Below are positions 36,309 through 46,344 of a stretch of 64,000 nucleotides of DNA, in pieces; within the stretch, counting starts at the first letter, position 1, and the number at the start of each line of letters is the position of its first letter. Made by a program: the position numbers and the translations under genes. The stretch is from Collibacillus ludicampi (GTDB lineage Bacteria; Bacillota; Bacilli; Tumebacillales; BOQE01), in assembly GCF_023705585.1 (NCBI RefSeq), contig NZ_BOQE01000001.1, positions 1,129,341-1,193,340 on the forward strand, in the 5' to 3' direction. The notes beneath the pieces are model-generated. The model was not told the DNA's origin, searched no databases, and was given only the letters and a program-made list of their open reading frames with translations.

Positions 36309-36446
36309 GGGAATTAACCCGCTAGTACCGGTTATCGGATGAAGAATTAAAAGTAGTCGATCAGCAGTGAGGAGCAGCTAACCGATTAGGATTCGCTGTG
36401 CAGATTGGTTACTTGCGTTTTTCCGGTCGTCCCCTGGCAGCAATAT
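36309..36446 (+). pseudogene. Tn3-family transposase N-terminal remnant
   Basis: A frame with three stops reads YRLSDEELKVVDQQ, a stop, then GAANRLGFAVQIGYLRFSGR and PLAA. This matches the N-terminal DUF4158 region of Tn3-family transposases, in which R-G-x-x-N-R-L-G-F-A-x-Q-L is conserved. Nothing of the catalytic part remains. Confidence 0.65.
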
Positions 36447-37100
36447 GGGTGGAAAGTACACTATAATTGGCCGTTCTCTACCGCCATGCCTACTTCATCG
36501 ATAGAAACCTGATCACCAATATGCTCTCCTTAGAAACTTCTATACTGGCTACTAAGAATAACTAAATCATCATAATTATTGAAATCATTTCTATATCATT
36601 TTACTTATACTTAACCTTGTTTTTATTTTGTATTCAAGAAAGAAAAGTATCATTCTAAGTGAGAAGTGAATACAAGTTTCTTGGTTGGAGATTTGGAGAA
36701 ACCTATAGCGAGATACATCTGTAAGGCACCTATTTTTGTCCTTAAGATCTTGCTATAGGTTTAATTGTCTCATAAGGAGGGAGCACAATTTATTGAAGGA
36801 ATGATATGCTCGACTGACTGCGAACAAGAAGGCCGCTTTAGTGTACTTGAACATAAGTTGAGCGGGATTTTCTCACCGTAAATATCGGCGTGTTTATGCT
36901 TTGGAAAATGGATTTGCCTCCTGTATGATACGAAACCAGATGCGATCGTAACAGTTCCCGGCTTCGTGCCAGATATGAAAGCGAAGAAATAATTATACAC
37001 ATATTCTGTCCATTAAAGATTGATTGTTGAAAATACGAAATCCAATGCAGACTGCAAACGGTGCCTTCGCTGTTTCAGCAGGAAACCAAAATTATGGAGG
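36447..37100 (+). other. Decayed intergenic stretch
   Basis: AT-rich sequence. An 11-bp inverted repeat (AAACCTATAGC at about 36699 and GCTATAGGTTT at about 36750) may be a terminator. A plus-strand frame around 36780-36991 with one internal TAA (ending IVTVPGFVPDMKAKK) looks like a broken short gene, not identified. Confidence 0.35.
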
Positions 37101-37113
37101 GCCTATCTAACAG

Positions 37114-37797
37114 ATGACGAGGTATCATTCAATTCTTTTTGATCTGGACGGCACATTGCTTGATAGCCGAAAATCGGTCATTCAGGCGACTTATGAAACA
37201 GCTTGCAAGTTTCTACCCGAACGCCTAAGTTATGAGGATATAAATGCAAGGTTTGGAGAACCTTTTTCTGAATTTGTATCCTTTGTCGGGCTTGAAGCAC
37301 AAGCAGACGAGCTGCTTGCTTACTACATGGCACAAGTCGAGAAAAATCATGACCGTTTGGTTCGACCTTATCCATTTGTGATTGAGGGTATTGCACTGTT
37401 ACGTGAAAAGTATCAATTAGCAATTGTAACAAACAAGGAACGCCGCTTAGTCATGCGAGGGTTAAACCATTTCGGACTTTCAGATGCCTTTGATGTGATC
37501 GTCTGCATCGATGATGTTCAACATGGAAAACCGAGCGCGGAACCGATTCTAAAAGCGATATCGCTGTTAGGTTCTACACCTGACCGTTGCTTGATGGTTG
37601 GCGACACGATATTTGACGTCATGGCAGCCGAGAATGCAGGAGTAGATTGTGCTCTTTTGAGGTACGAGGAAAGCGGATTGGCTGAACAAGCTGTCACATA
37701 CGAGTTTTACAAGTTTCAAGATTTGGTCAACTTTCTCATCACTGAAAAAAATCCAAGTATGCTAACGGATGTTCGGTCAATTCCTCAAATGAGCTGA
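37114..37797 (+). CDS. HAD-family hydrolase (phosphoglycolate-phosphatase-like)
   Basis: A 227-residue phosphatase of the haloacid dehalogenase superfamily with a helical cap. Motif I is ILFDLDGTLLDS, motif II lies in IVTNKERR, the lysine in HGKPSAEP, and motif IV in MVGDTIFDVMAA. Such enzymes dephosphorylate small phosphate esters. GGAGGGCC precedes the ATG. It leads a three-gene unit with an MFS transporter and a TIM-barrel protein, suggesting use of an imported compound that passes through a phosphorylated form. The substrate is unknown. Confidence 0.88.
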   Translation: MTRYHSILFDLDGTLLDSRKSVIQATYETACKFLPERLSYEDINARFGEPFSEFVSFVGLEAQADELLAYYMAQVEKNHDRLVRPYPFVIEGIALLREKYQLAIVTNKERRLVMRGLNHFGLSDAFDVIVCIDDVQHGKPSAEPILKAISLLGSTPDRCLMVGDTIFDVMAAENAGVDCALLRYEESGLAEQAVTYEFYKFQDLVNFLITEKNPSMLTDVRSIPQMS

Positions 37798-37865
37798 GTT
37801 TGAAAAGGAGTAATTCCAGATATCTGTTCAAGAAACAATGATAGAATCCGAAAGGAGTTGAAGAT

Positions 37866-39218
37866 ATGAGCTTTCAACATCTAGACTCTGCACATCTGAA
37901 ACGCTTCCAAAGACGAGTTACTCTTTTGTCGGCTGCAGGTACATTTCTTGATGGCTATGATCTGACTGTTATAGCAGTCACGTTGCCTTTCCTTGTGAAA
38001 CAATGGCACATAAGCCCAGCTCTTTCAGGTCTGGTAGCTTCTTCTGCCGTAATCGGTGTGTTAATTGGTTCTTTAGTTTTTGGGAATTTAACCGATACAT
38101 TTGGAAGAAAAGCGATGTATGTAATCGATCTACTTTCATTTGTCATTTTCGCAGCTTTAACGGCCTTTGCTCAGAACGTTTGGCAACTCATCATATTCAG
38201 ATTCCTTCTGGGACTTGGTATCGGGGCTGATTACCCCATATCCGCTACTCTTGTCGCTGAATTTAGCTCATCCGAGCGACGTGGGCGCCAGGGAACGTCA
38301 TTAGCGGCAATCTGGTTTGTCGGTGCAGTTGCTGCATACGTCGTTGGCATTCTTTTTATGCCGTTTGGGGCAAATGCATGGCGGTATATGCTACTTTTAG
38401 GTGCTATCTTTGCGCTCGTCGTCTTTTTTCTCCGATCCACAATTCCGGAATCACCCAGATGGTTGGCATCGAAAGGACGAATTAAAGAGGCAGAAGAAAT
38501 TCTGAAGCGACTGACAGATCAACAGGTTGTTTTGGCAAATGAGACTCATGAGAAACATGGTTTGATTGACATCTTTTCTGGTAAACTGTGGCGCCGTACA
38601 CTTTTTGTTTGCGGCTTCTGGTTTACTTACGCTGTAGCCTATTACGGGATAACTATGTATACCCCGACGATTTTAAAAGCATTCACACATGGTTCTCAAA
38701 CCAGCGCGAATATTGGGTCCGCTATCATAAGTATACTCGGGGTTTGCGGCGCGGTACTCGGATCCTACTTAGTAGAAGTGTGGGGACGTCGACCACTTAT
38801 GATTCTCGCTTTCTCAGGTCTAACAGGTGCCTTAGCTATATTGGCTGTAAATCCACATCCAACGATGAATTTTTTGGTTATTCTCTTTAGTTTAGCGGTC
38901 TTATTTGCCACCATGGGACCCGGGATTCTCAATTTTGTATATCCGACAGAGTTGTTCCCCACAAGTATAAGAGCCAGTGCATCCGGATTTGCAACAGCCC
39001 TTAGCCGAGTTGGCGCTATTCTTGGAATCTTGGTTTTCCCTAATTTAGTGACTTCCTGGGGAATTGGTCCCGCGCTTTGGCTTTTTACACTTGCAGGTCT
39101 CATCGGGCTAATCTTCTCCATTTGGTTGGCCCCGGAAACCAAAGGACGCAATTTAGAAGATTTGAACGATGAGAAGGAATCGCACTTTAAAAAAAATGAA
39201 ATTTTGTTAAATAGATAG
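37866..39218 (+). CDS. MFS metabolite:H+ symporter
   Basis: A 450-residue transporter with 12 predicted helices. The N-terminal pattern FLDGYDLTVIAVTLPFL, the loop GNLTDTFGRKAMYVID and RFLLGLGIGADYPISATLV place it in the sugar/aromatic-acid/metabolite symporter branch of the major facilitator superfamily. GAAAGGAG precedes the ATG. It lies between the HAD and TIM-barrel genes (68 and 12 bp apart), so the three probably form one operon. The transported compound could be an organic acid, a polyol or an aromatic acid. Confidence 0.9.
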   Translation: MSFQHLDSAHLKRFQRRVTLLSAAGTFLDGYDLTVIAVTLPFLVKQWHISPALSGLVASSAVIGVLIGSLVFGNLTDTFGRKAMYVIDLLSFVIFAALTAFAQNVWQLIIFRFLLGLGIGADYPISATLVAEFSSSERRGRQGTSLAAIWFVGAVAAYVVGILFMPFGANAWRYMLLLGAIFALVVFFLRSTIPESPRWLASKGRIKEAEEILKRLTDQQVVLANETHEKHGLIDIFSGKLWRRTLFVCGFWFTYAVAYYGITMYTPTILKAFTHGSQTSANIGSAIISILGVCGAVLGSYLVEVWGRRPLMILAFSGLTGALAILAVNPHPTMNFLVILFSLAVLFATMGPGILNFVYPTELFPTSIRASASGFATALSRVGAILGILVFPNLVTSWGIGPALWLFTLAGLIGLIFSIWLAPETKGRNLEDLNDEKESHFKKNEILLNR

Positions 39219-39230
39219 GAGACTACCTAA

Positions 39231-39998
39231 ATGGAATTGTGGCTTAGTCTATGGTCAATAGGTCCTAATCTTACGGAAACTGATTTATTGAAAATTAAAG
39301 AGGCCGGTGTTCAGGGAGTAGAAATTTGGGCTGAGCATCTGAAAGCGGATGAATACCTGAGGTTGGCAAATCGATGCGGACTCAAGACGGGAATGCATTT
39401 ACCGTTTCATGATTTGAATCTGGCAACTTTTGATCCTGTTGTTGCGGAGCGCACTCTTGAAGTTCTTTCGGAATGGATTCAACGTTTAGCCGACCATAGA
39501 GCAGAACACGCGGTTCTACACGCCGGATACGCATGGGCGTATGAAGACCGACATGAAGCGCTATTTAAAGTAAAGGAACGTTTACATGTATTAGTTGATA
39601 TTGCAAGCAAGGCTGGAGTTCAATTATTACTTGAGAATCTCATACCGGACAAGCTAAATTATACCCATAACTTTGCTTCGACTGTTAAAGAATGGACTGA
39701 ACTGCTCACTGATTGTAATCTCGGAGCTTGTCTGGACATTGGTCATTTGGCCATCATGGAAGAAGATCCAATAGATACCCTAAAAAAACTGGGAGATCGT
39801 CTTATGTCCGTTCATTTTTCGGATAACGATCGAGCAGCAGATCTACATTTGCTCCCTGGTGACGGAAGTAATATTACAGCAGGTTTATGTGATTACCTAA
39901 AAGCTGAGGGATTTACGGGCCCCTTAGTATACGAAATAAATCCATATCGGTATACAATGGATGAAATTCTCCTGAATGTAAGGGATGCTCGATTGTAA
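39231..39998 (+). CDS. Xylose-isomerase-like TIM-barrel protein
   Basis: A 255-residue protein of the sugar phosphate isomerase/epimerase (AP-endonuclease-2-like) superfamily. Metal-ligand positions are visible: HLPFHDLNL, HAGYAW, LLLENLIP (E), CLDIGHLA (D, H), and SVHFSDNDRAADLHLLPGDG. These proteins isomerise or cleave sugars, inositols or keto acids. It is the third gene of the HAD-MFS-TIM unit, 12 bp after the transporter. A hairpin (40020-40048) follows. Confidence 0.87.
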   Translation: MELWLSLWSIGPNLTETDLLKIKEAGVQGVEIWAEHLKADEYLRLANRCGLKTGMHLPFHDLNLATFDPVVAERTLEVLSEWIQRLADHRAEHAVLHAGYAWAYEDRHEALFKVKERLHVLVDIASKAGVQLLLENLIPDKLNYTHNFASTVKEWTELLTDCNLGACLDIGHLAIMEEDPIDTLKKLGDRLMSVHFSDNDRAADLHLLPGDGSNITAGLCDYLKAEGFTGPLVYEINPYRYTMDEILLNVRDARL

Positions 39999-40019
39999 GG
40001 CATCATGGACACTCGTTAA

Positions 40020-40068
40020 AACAAGCCTGGCTGACCGCCAGGCTTGTTCAGCATGTAGACAAAGTACC
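40020..40068. repeat. Hairpin plus conserved 20-bp motif, copy 2
   Basis: AACAAGCCTGGC / GCCAGGCTTGTT forms a 12-bp stem, followed by CAGCATGTAGACAAAGTACC. Compare copy 1 at 15524-15567: the stem differs but the 20-bp motif agrees at 18 positions. There is no T-run, so it is not a standard terminator. The rest of 39999-40301 shows nothing else I can support. Confidence 0.45.
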
Positions 40069-40301
40069 GAAGGATCTATTTCTATTCTCGAAATCCCGCC
40101 TTAACGGCAGGCTGGGTGAAGTTTATACAGACTTGATGATCATGATTTTCTTCCAAATACCACATGGTTCGTATTCGCTTTCTCATATTCTTGGTGGTGC
40201 ATGAACCATTTCAACAAGAAAATTGCGCGGGTTACCATGCAAGCACCGCCGATCCTTGTCGATACTTGGTTTTCAATAGGGGTTTTGGTTGTAATGGCAG
40301 A

Positions 40302-40877
40302 TCATAGATTTGATATACTTCGCGACAACCGGCTCTCATACTCCCACAAATGTGTTTTGCTCGTCGAAACCGCAAGGGCCCCGGCTTCAAAGAATGTTTC
40401 CAAGTCTTCTTCCCGTTCGATAAATCCTCCCAAGATGATATTCGCTCCCGTACTCTCCTTGATTTCGGCAATCTTCGGGTAGGAATAGGAAGGAAGCAGT
40501 TCAATGAAATCCGGTTTTCCGTGCTCCGCTGTTTTCAAGATCGTCTTCACGGAATGCGAATCAATCATGAACCCGCGCTGAACGGTCGTCAATCCGAACT
40601 TTTTGGCATGCAGGAGACTTGAAGTTCTCGTGCTGATAATCCCGTCGATCTTAATGTCTTTGGCCAGATAGTGAATGGACGCCTCGTCCTCTTTGATTCC
40701 CTTGATCAAATCCAAATGGAGAAAAATCTTTTTATTTAGCCGCTTGACAATCTCTACGAGAGGGCGCAGGTGGATGATCTCGCCTTCCAGCAGAAAAATT
40801 GTGTCCGAGGGGGCGGAGGCGGCTTTCTCCAACTCCTTAAACCCCCTGACTGCAGGAATCACCGTATATGGCTTCAT
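40302..40877 (-). CDS. glpP: Glycerol-3-phosphate-responsive antiterminator GlpP
   Basis: A 191-residue TIM-barrel-like RNA-binding antiterminator. The sequence follows GlpP throughout: PAVRGFKELEKA, FLLEGEIIHLRPLVEIVKRL, FLHLDLIKGIKEDEASI, DGIISTRTSSLLHAKK, and IELLPSYSYPKIAEI. With glycerol-3-phosphate it prevents early termination in the glpD leader. It lies 50 bp downstream of glpD on the same strand. The cognate terminator at 42622-42685 is visible. Confidence 0.94.
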   Translation of the reverse strand: MKPYTVIPAVRGFKELEKAASAPSDTIFLLEGEIIHLRPLVEIVKRLNKKIFLHLDLIKGIKEDEASIHYLAKDIKIDGIISTRTSSLLHAKKFGLTTVQRGFMIDSHSVKTILKTAEHGKPDFIELLPSYSYPKIAEIKESTGANIILGGFIEREEDLETFFEAGALAVSTSKTHLWEYESRLSRSISNL

Positions 40878-40926
40878 GAGGCTCGGTCACCTCTTTATCG
40901 TTTTCTGTGCAATTGTTCTGCAGATT

Positions 40927-42597
40927 CTATACGAATTGTACCGCATTTCTGTATTCTTCTTCAAACTGCTCCAGGAAGGAAAGCTTTTGTTCTTCGTTCC
41001 ATTCAAGAAGTTTTGCCATTTCCTCCAGCAGAATCCGATAAACCGGTTCCAGCGTTTCACGTTCAAAGAACAACCTTCCCGTCCGTCGGATCAAAAAGTC
41101 GTTTAAATTCACTGCCATTTCTTCTTCGATGCAGTACGAGAGTTCCGCACACATGAGCAGCAGGGAAGGATCTTTCTCTGGATGGGCCGCACGAAGTTCG
41201 AGCGCTTTCTCCATGATTTTCGCTGCATTCGTCCCGAACCTGCCGACCAGAACAAGGACTTGTTCTTCACTGATGCCCATTTGAGCACCGGCTTTCGCGT
41301 GGATGATTCTCACGAACGCAGGAATTTGCTCCGGGTGAGAGAAATCGCCCCCTGCCAACACGATCTTGTCAGTCGTACACTCGTGAAACTCTCTCCCTTC
41401 TTCCGTCTTTAATTCCTGAACGACCAGATCCACCACTCGTTCCGCCATCTTGCGGAATCCGGTCAGTTTTCCGCCGGCAATCGTAATCAATCCCGATGGA
41501 GAATGAAAAATCTCATCTTTCCGCGACAGTTCGGACGGCAACTTACCGTCTTCATGGATCAGGGGACGCAGGCCCGCCCAACTGGAAGTGATATCTTCCT
41601 CTTTCAGACGTACCGACGGGAACATATGATTCACCGCTTCCAAAAGATAGGCCACATCATCTTTGGTGACGCGGGGGGTTTCCAGATTTCCGTGATAATC
41701 GGTGTCCGTCGTGCCTATATAAGTCGCCCGATCACGCGGAATGGCAAAGATCATACGTCCGTCCGGCACATCAAAATAAACGGACTGGCGCAGGGGAAGC
41801 CTGTGACGCGGGACAACAAGATGTACACCTTTTGTCAAATGGAGACGTTTTCCGTATAACGACTTGTCTTTTTCCCTTACTTGATCCACCCAAGGCCCGG
41901 CGGCGTTGACAACTTTCTTCGCAAAGATTTCATACTTTTCTCCCGTCAAAACATCTCGCACTTGTACCCCGATCACTTTCTGATCTTTGTACAGAAATCG
42001 GGTGGCTTCCGTATAGTTCACACAAAGAGCCCCATAGGAAGCGGCCGTCTTGATCACTTCAATCGTCAGCCGCGCATCATCGGTACGATACTCGATGTAA
42101 AGCCCGCTCCCTTTCAATATATCTTTTCGCAGCAGAGGCTCAAGTTCCTCCGTATGACGCTTGGAGAGCATGACTCTTCGTTCTTCTTGGGCGACCCCGG
42201 CCAACCGGTCATAGATCCACAGACCGATGGATGTTGCCAATCTCCCATACGTACCGTTGGCGACCAACGGGAGCAGCATTTTTTCCGGAATCACGATGTG
42301 GGGAGCGTTCCGGTACAAAGTATCCCGTTCCCTCCCCACTTCTTTGACCAGGTTGACTTCCCCCTGCTTCAAATAGCGAAGCCCGCCATGAATCAGTTTG
42401 GTCGAGCGGCTGCTCGTTCCCGCTCCAAAATCCTGTTTTTCCACCAATCCCACATGCAATCCGCGGGAAGCCGCATCCAAAGCAATGCCCGCACCGGTAA
42501 TTCCTCCACCGATGATGATGACATCCAATGGCTCGTTCGCCATGTCTTCAAGATACTGCCTTCGGTTCTTCGTTGAAAGCTGCCTCTCTCTTTTCAT
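40927..42597 (-). CDS. glpD: Aerobic glycerol-3-phosphate dehydrogenase
   Basis: A 556-residue FAD enzyme at the membrane that oxidises glycerol-3-phosphate to dihydroxyacetone phosphate and feeds quinones. The FAD site is IIIGGGITGAGIALDAA; family motifs GTSSRSTKLIHGGLRYL and TIAGGKLTGFRKMAE are present. The frame is open to 42693, but the ATG at 42597 has GAGAGG upstream and gives the normal N-terminus; the extra codons cover the leader terminator. Confidence 0.95.
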   Translation of the reverse strand: MKRERQLSTKNRRQYLEDMANEPLDVIIIGGGITGAGIALDAASRGLHVGLVEKQDFGAGTSSRSTKLIHGGLRYLKQGEVNLVKEVGRERDTLYRNAPHIVIPEKMLLPLVANGTYGRLATSIGLWIYDRLAGVAQEERRVMLSKRHTEELEPLLRKDILKGSGLYIEYRTDDARLTIEVIKTAASYGALCVNYTEATRFLYKDQKVIGVQVRDVLTGEKYEIFAKKVVNAAGPWVDQVREKDKSLYGKRLHLTKGVHLVVPRHRLPLRQSVYFDVPDGRMIFAIPRDRATYIGTTDTDYHGNLETPRVTKDDVAYLLEAVNHMFPSVRLKEEDITSSWAGLRPLIHEDGKLPSELSRKDEIFHSPSGLITIAGGKLTGFRKMAERVVDLVVQELKTEEGREFHECTTDKIVLAGGDFSHPEQIPAFVRIIHAKAGAQMGISEEQVLVLVGRFGTNAAKIMEKALELRAAHPEKDPSLLLMCAELSYCIEEEMAVNLNDFLIRRTGRLFFERETLEPVYRILLEEMAKLLEWNEEQKLSFLEQFEEEYRNAVQFV

Positions 42598-42621
42598 ATC
42601 CAGTCCTCTCCCATTCGAAGT

Positions 42622-42685
42622 AAAAAAAAGACCACAACAAAGGCAATCTATTCTTGGAATTTGAATAGTAGCCTGTGTTGTGGTC
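42622..42685 (-). promoter_or_regulatory. Leader terminator of glpD, probable GlpP target
   Basis: On the minus strand GACCACAACACAGGC and GCCTTTGTTGTGGTC pair, with an inner CTATTC/GAATAG stem, and run into eight T, 25 bases before the glpD start. In Bacillus subtilis GlpP acts on just such a leader terminator. A TATAAT-like -10 lies upstream at about 42735. Confidence 0.8.
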
Positions 42686-42756
42686 GTCTCCAAATCTCAG
42701 ACCGTTACACTATGTTATTGTTCCATCACAATTATATCCCATTTGCTTTCGAATTT

Positions 42757-44289
<1,533 letters not shown>

Positions 44290-44485
44290 TCAAAATTATA
44301 TTCTTCAATCAAGTGATACCAGGAGAAAAATCATGTATTTTTACAAAATACTTTCTATGATAGCGATAATTTGCAATCTATACTATCCATAAATTAGAAT
44401 ATTTTTACTAGATGTGTTAAATTCCAATTTGAAGGAAAGATAACTAGATAGATCATAGACTTTTTTCGCTAAGGAGGCCGATCAG

Positions 44486-46228
44486 GTGAAAAATTTGCAA
44501 AAACTAGCTACCGCAACGGTTCTCGCGGCAGTGGTATCTACCGTTCCCCAGTCTGCATGGGCAGAGCAACCGGTTCAGGCAAAACAGGAAGCAGAAATCC
44601 AGAAACAGCAGGTGCCTGCAGATGTGATTCAGAAAGATCAGGCGATTGCGAAAGTAAGAAACTTGTTTGATGGTTTAAAGGAACTTCCTTACGCCGAAGC
44701 CTATTATGTACCAGATCACATTGGAATGTATAGTAACCCGGTCTGGAGTCTTACCTTCTCAAAAGAGAACTTCACGCAGTTGAAACAAGAGCCGCAGAAG
44801 AAAAATGAAGATGGTCCGAGAGATGTGCTCCATGCCATATTGGATGCAAAAACAGGACAACTTCTCAACTTTTCGCGCCAAAATCCCGACTGGATAGGAG
44901 ATAAGGAACCGTCCGCCCAGCAAGCCAGGCAAGCGGCCGCCGATTTCTTGAAAAAAATTGCCCCGGACCTATCCAACCGTGTACAAGTGGACGATGTCAG
45001 TAGCGGTACGATGGGTTTTTACAGTCAAAAAGGAAAAAAGGAGTACCGCTGGAGGTTCGCAAGCGTCAACTTTTACGAAACTGTTCACGGAATCCCGTTT
45101 CATTCGAACTGTGTGTCTATTCATGTAGACCCATACGGCCATGTTGTCGGGATGAATGTTTTCTTCCGCTTTGACAGTTCGAAACTGCCCGACCCCGCGA
45201 AAGCCATTCCTCTTGCAAAAGCGGAAGAGATCTTCTCCCGGCAGTTAAAAATGAACAAGATGTATATGACGGGATATACACAACGAGATGAGAACGGCAA
45301 GTTCAAGTGGGTTGAACACCCCGTACTCATGTTCACGCCGAATAACGTGCCTCCGATCAATGCGCTCACCGGTCAACCCGCAGAAACATTCTTTTTCCGG
45401 TCATGGAATGAAGAGCCTAAGAAATTCACCTTGGACGGTCTGGGGAAAACGCTACAGGCAGAAAACAAAGAAGAAGCGAAACGTCTCGTAACGGACTTTT
45501 TTAAATTAGATCTAACGAAATTCCAGTTTGAAGAACAACAGGATCCCGGGTTCGAATCCGATCGAGAGATGTGGAACTTCAACTGGACAGAAAAAAACAC
45601 CGGAGGTTCTGCAGAACATCCAAAATTCGTGCACGCGACATTTGATGCGAAGAGCGGTCAGTTGATGGGCTTGTTTATGAATGAAAATGAAAACAGTGAT
45701 AAGCCCACGATTACTTTAGAAGAAGGTCAAACGAAAGCGTTGGAATTCCTGAAATCCCAACTGCCAACAGGTGAACAGGAAATATTTCTGATGTCTTCGT
45801 TCGACGAAAGCAATTTCGAACAACCTCCGAAATGGTACGATCCATCAAAAGAGAAGGCTCAGCAGAATTTTAAGCCTGAACATGTTTACTCGTATACTTT
45901 CAATCTCGGCCATCAAGGGGTGCCTATTGCCGATTTAGGATACTCTGTGCAAATTGACGCCGTGACAGGCCAAATCGTCGGTGTCTATTTGCCTGTTCTT
46001 AAGCCAATCCATCTGCCGGACAATAAAAATACGGTTTCTGAAGAGGTCGCTAAGGAAACATTTTTGCATGACCAGCCATTACACTTGCTTTATAACTGGC
46101 CTGAATTTCACATGCAAATCGCTCCGGAGGGCCAACTGCTTTACGAACCGGATTTCATTCACATGGGTAAATTCAGTTATATCGATGCGTTTACCGGCAA
46201 AACGGTCGTTGTGGATGTGAACAGATAG
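44486..46228 (+). CDS. Secreted YcdB/YcdC-domain protein without SLH
   Basis: A 580-residue exported protein. A signal peptide (ending SAWAEQ) is followed by PepSY-like YcdB/YcdC repeats with the recurrent pattern D-A-K-T-G-Q-L (ILDAKTGQLLNFSR, then ATFDAKSGQLMGLF and QIDAVTGQIVGVYL). It is a paralogue of the SLH-bearing protein at 27532 but ends without a wall anchor, so it may be released. GTG start after AAGGAGG. Role unknown; PepSY-type domains are linked to protease inhibition. Confidence 0.85.
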   Translation: MKNLQKLATATVLAAVVSTVPQSAWAEQPVQAKQEAEIQKQQVPADVIQKDQAIAKVRNLFDGLKELPYAEAYYVPDHIGMYSNPVWSLTFSKENFTQLKQEPQKKNEDGPRDVLHAILDAKTGQLLNFSRQNPDWIGDKEPSAQQARQAAADFLKKIAPDLSNRVQVDDVSSGTMGFYSQKGKKEYRWRFASVNFYETVHGIPFHSNCVSIHVDPYGHVVGMNVFFRFDSSKLPDPAKAIPLAKAEEIFSRQLKMNKMYMTGYTQRDENGKFKWVEHPVLMFTPNNVPPINALTGQPAETFFFRSWNEEPKKFTLDGLGKTLQAENKEEAKRLVTDFFKLDLTKFQFEEQQDPGFESDREMWNFNWTEKNTGGSAEHPKFVHATFDAKSGQLMGLFMNENENSDKPTITLEEGQTKALEFLKSQLPTGEQEIFLMSSFDESNFEQPPKWYDPSKEKAQQNFKPEHVYSYTFNLGHQGVPIADLGYSVQIDAVTGQIVGVYLPVLKPIHLPDNKNTVSEEVAKETFLHDQPLHLLYNWPEFHMQIAPEGQLLYEPDFIHMGKFSYIDAFTGKTVVVDVNR

Positions 46229-46245
46229 GTGAAAGTCGAACGCGG

Positions 46246-46287
46246 TCATCCCTCACCCACTGCTTCAAAGGTGGGGGATGAGCTTTT
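46246..46287 (+). terminator. Terminator of the YcdB gene
   Basis: TCATCCCTCACCCAC pairs with GTGGGGGATGA across a 10-nt loop, then GCTTTT. The sequence resembles hairpins at IS200/IS605 right ends, so it may derive from such an element. Confidence 0.55.
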
Positions 46288-46344
46288 CATCCTCTAATGA
46301 ACCCGCCTGCACGGCTGTAACCGCCCATTGAACAAGGACGGTGT

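Noticed and set aside
36770-37000. Minus-strand frame of 76 codons
   Set aside because: No ribosome site or recognisable motif; it overlaps a more protein-like but broken plus-strand frame.
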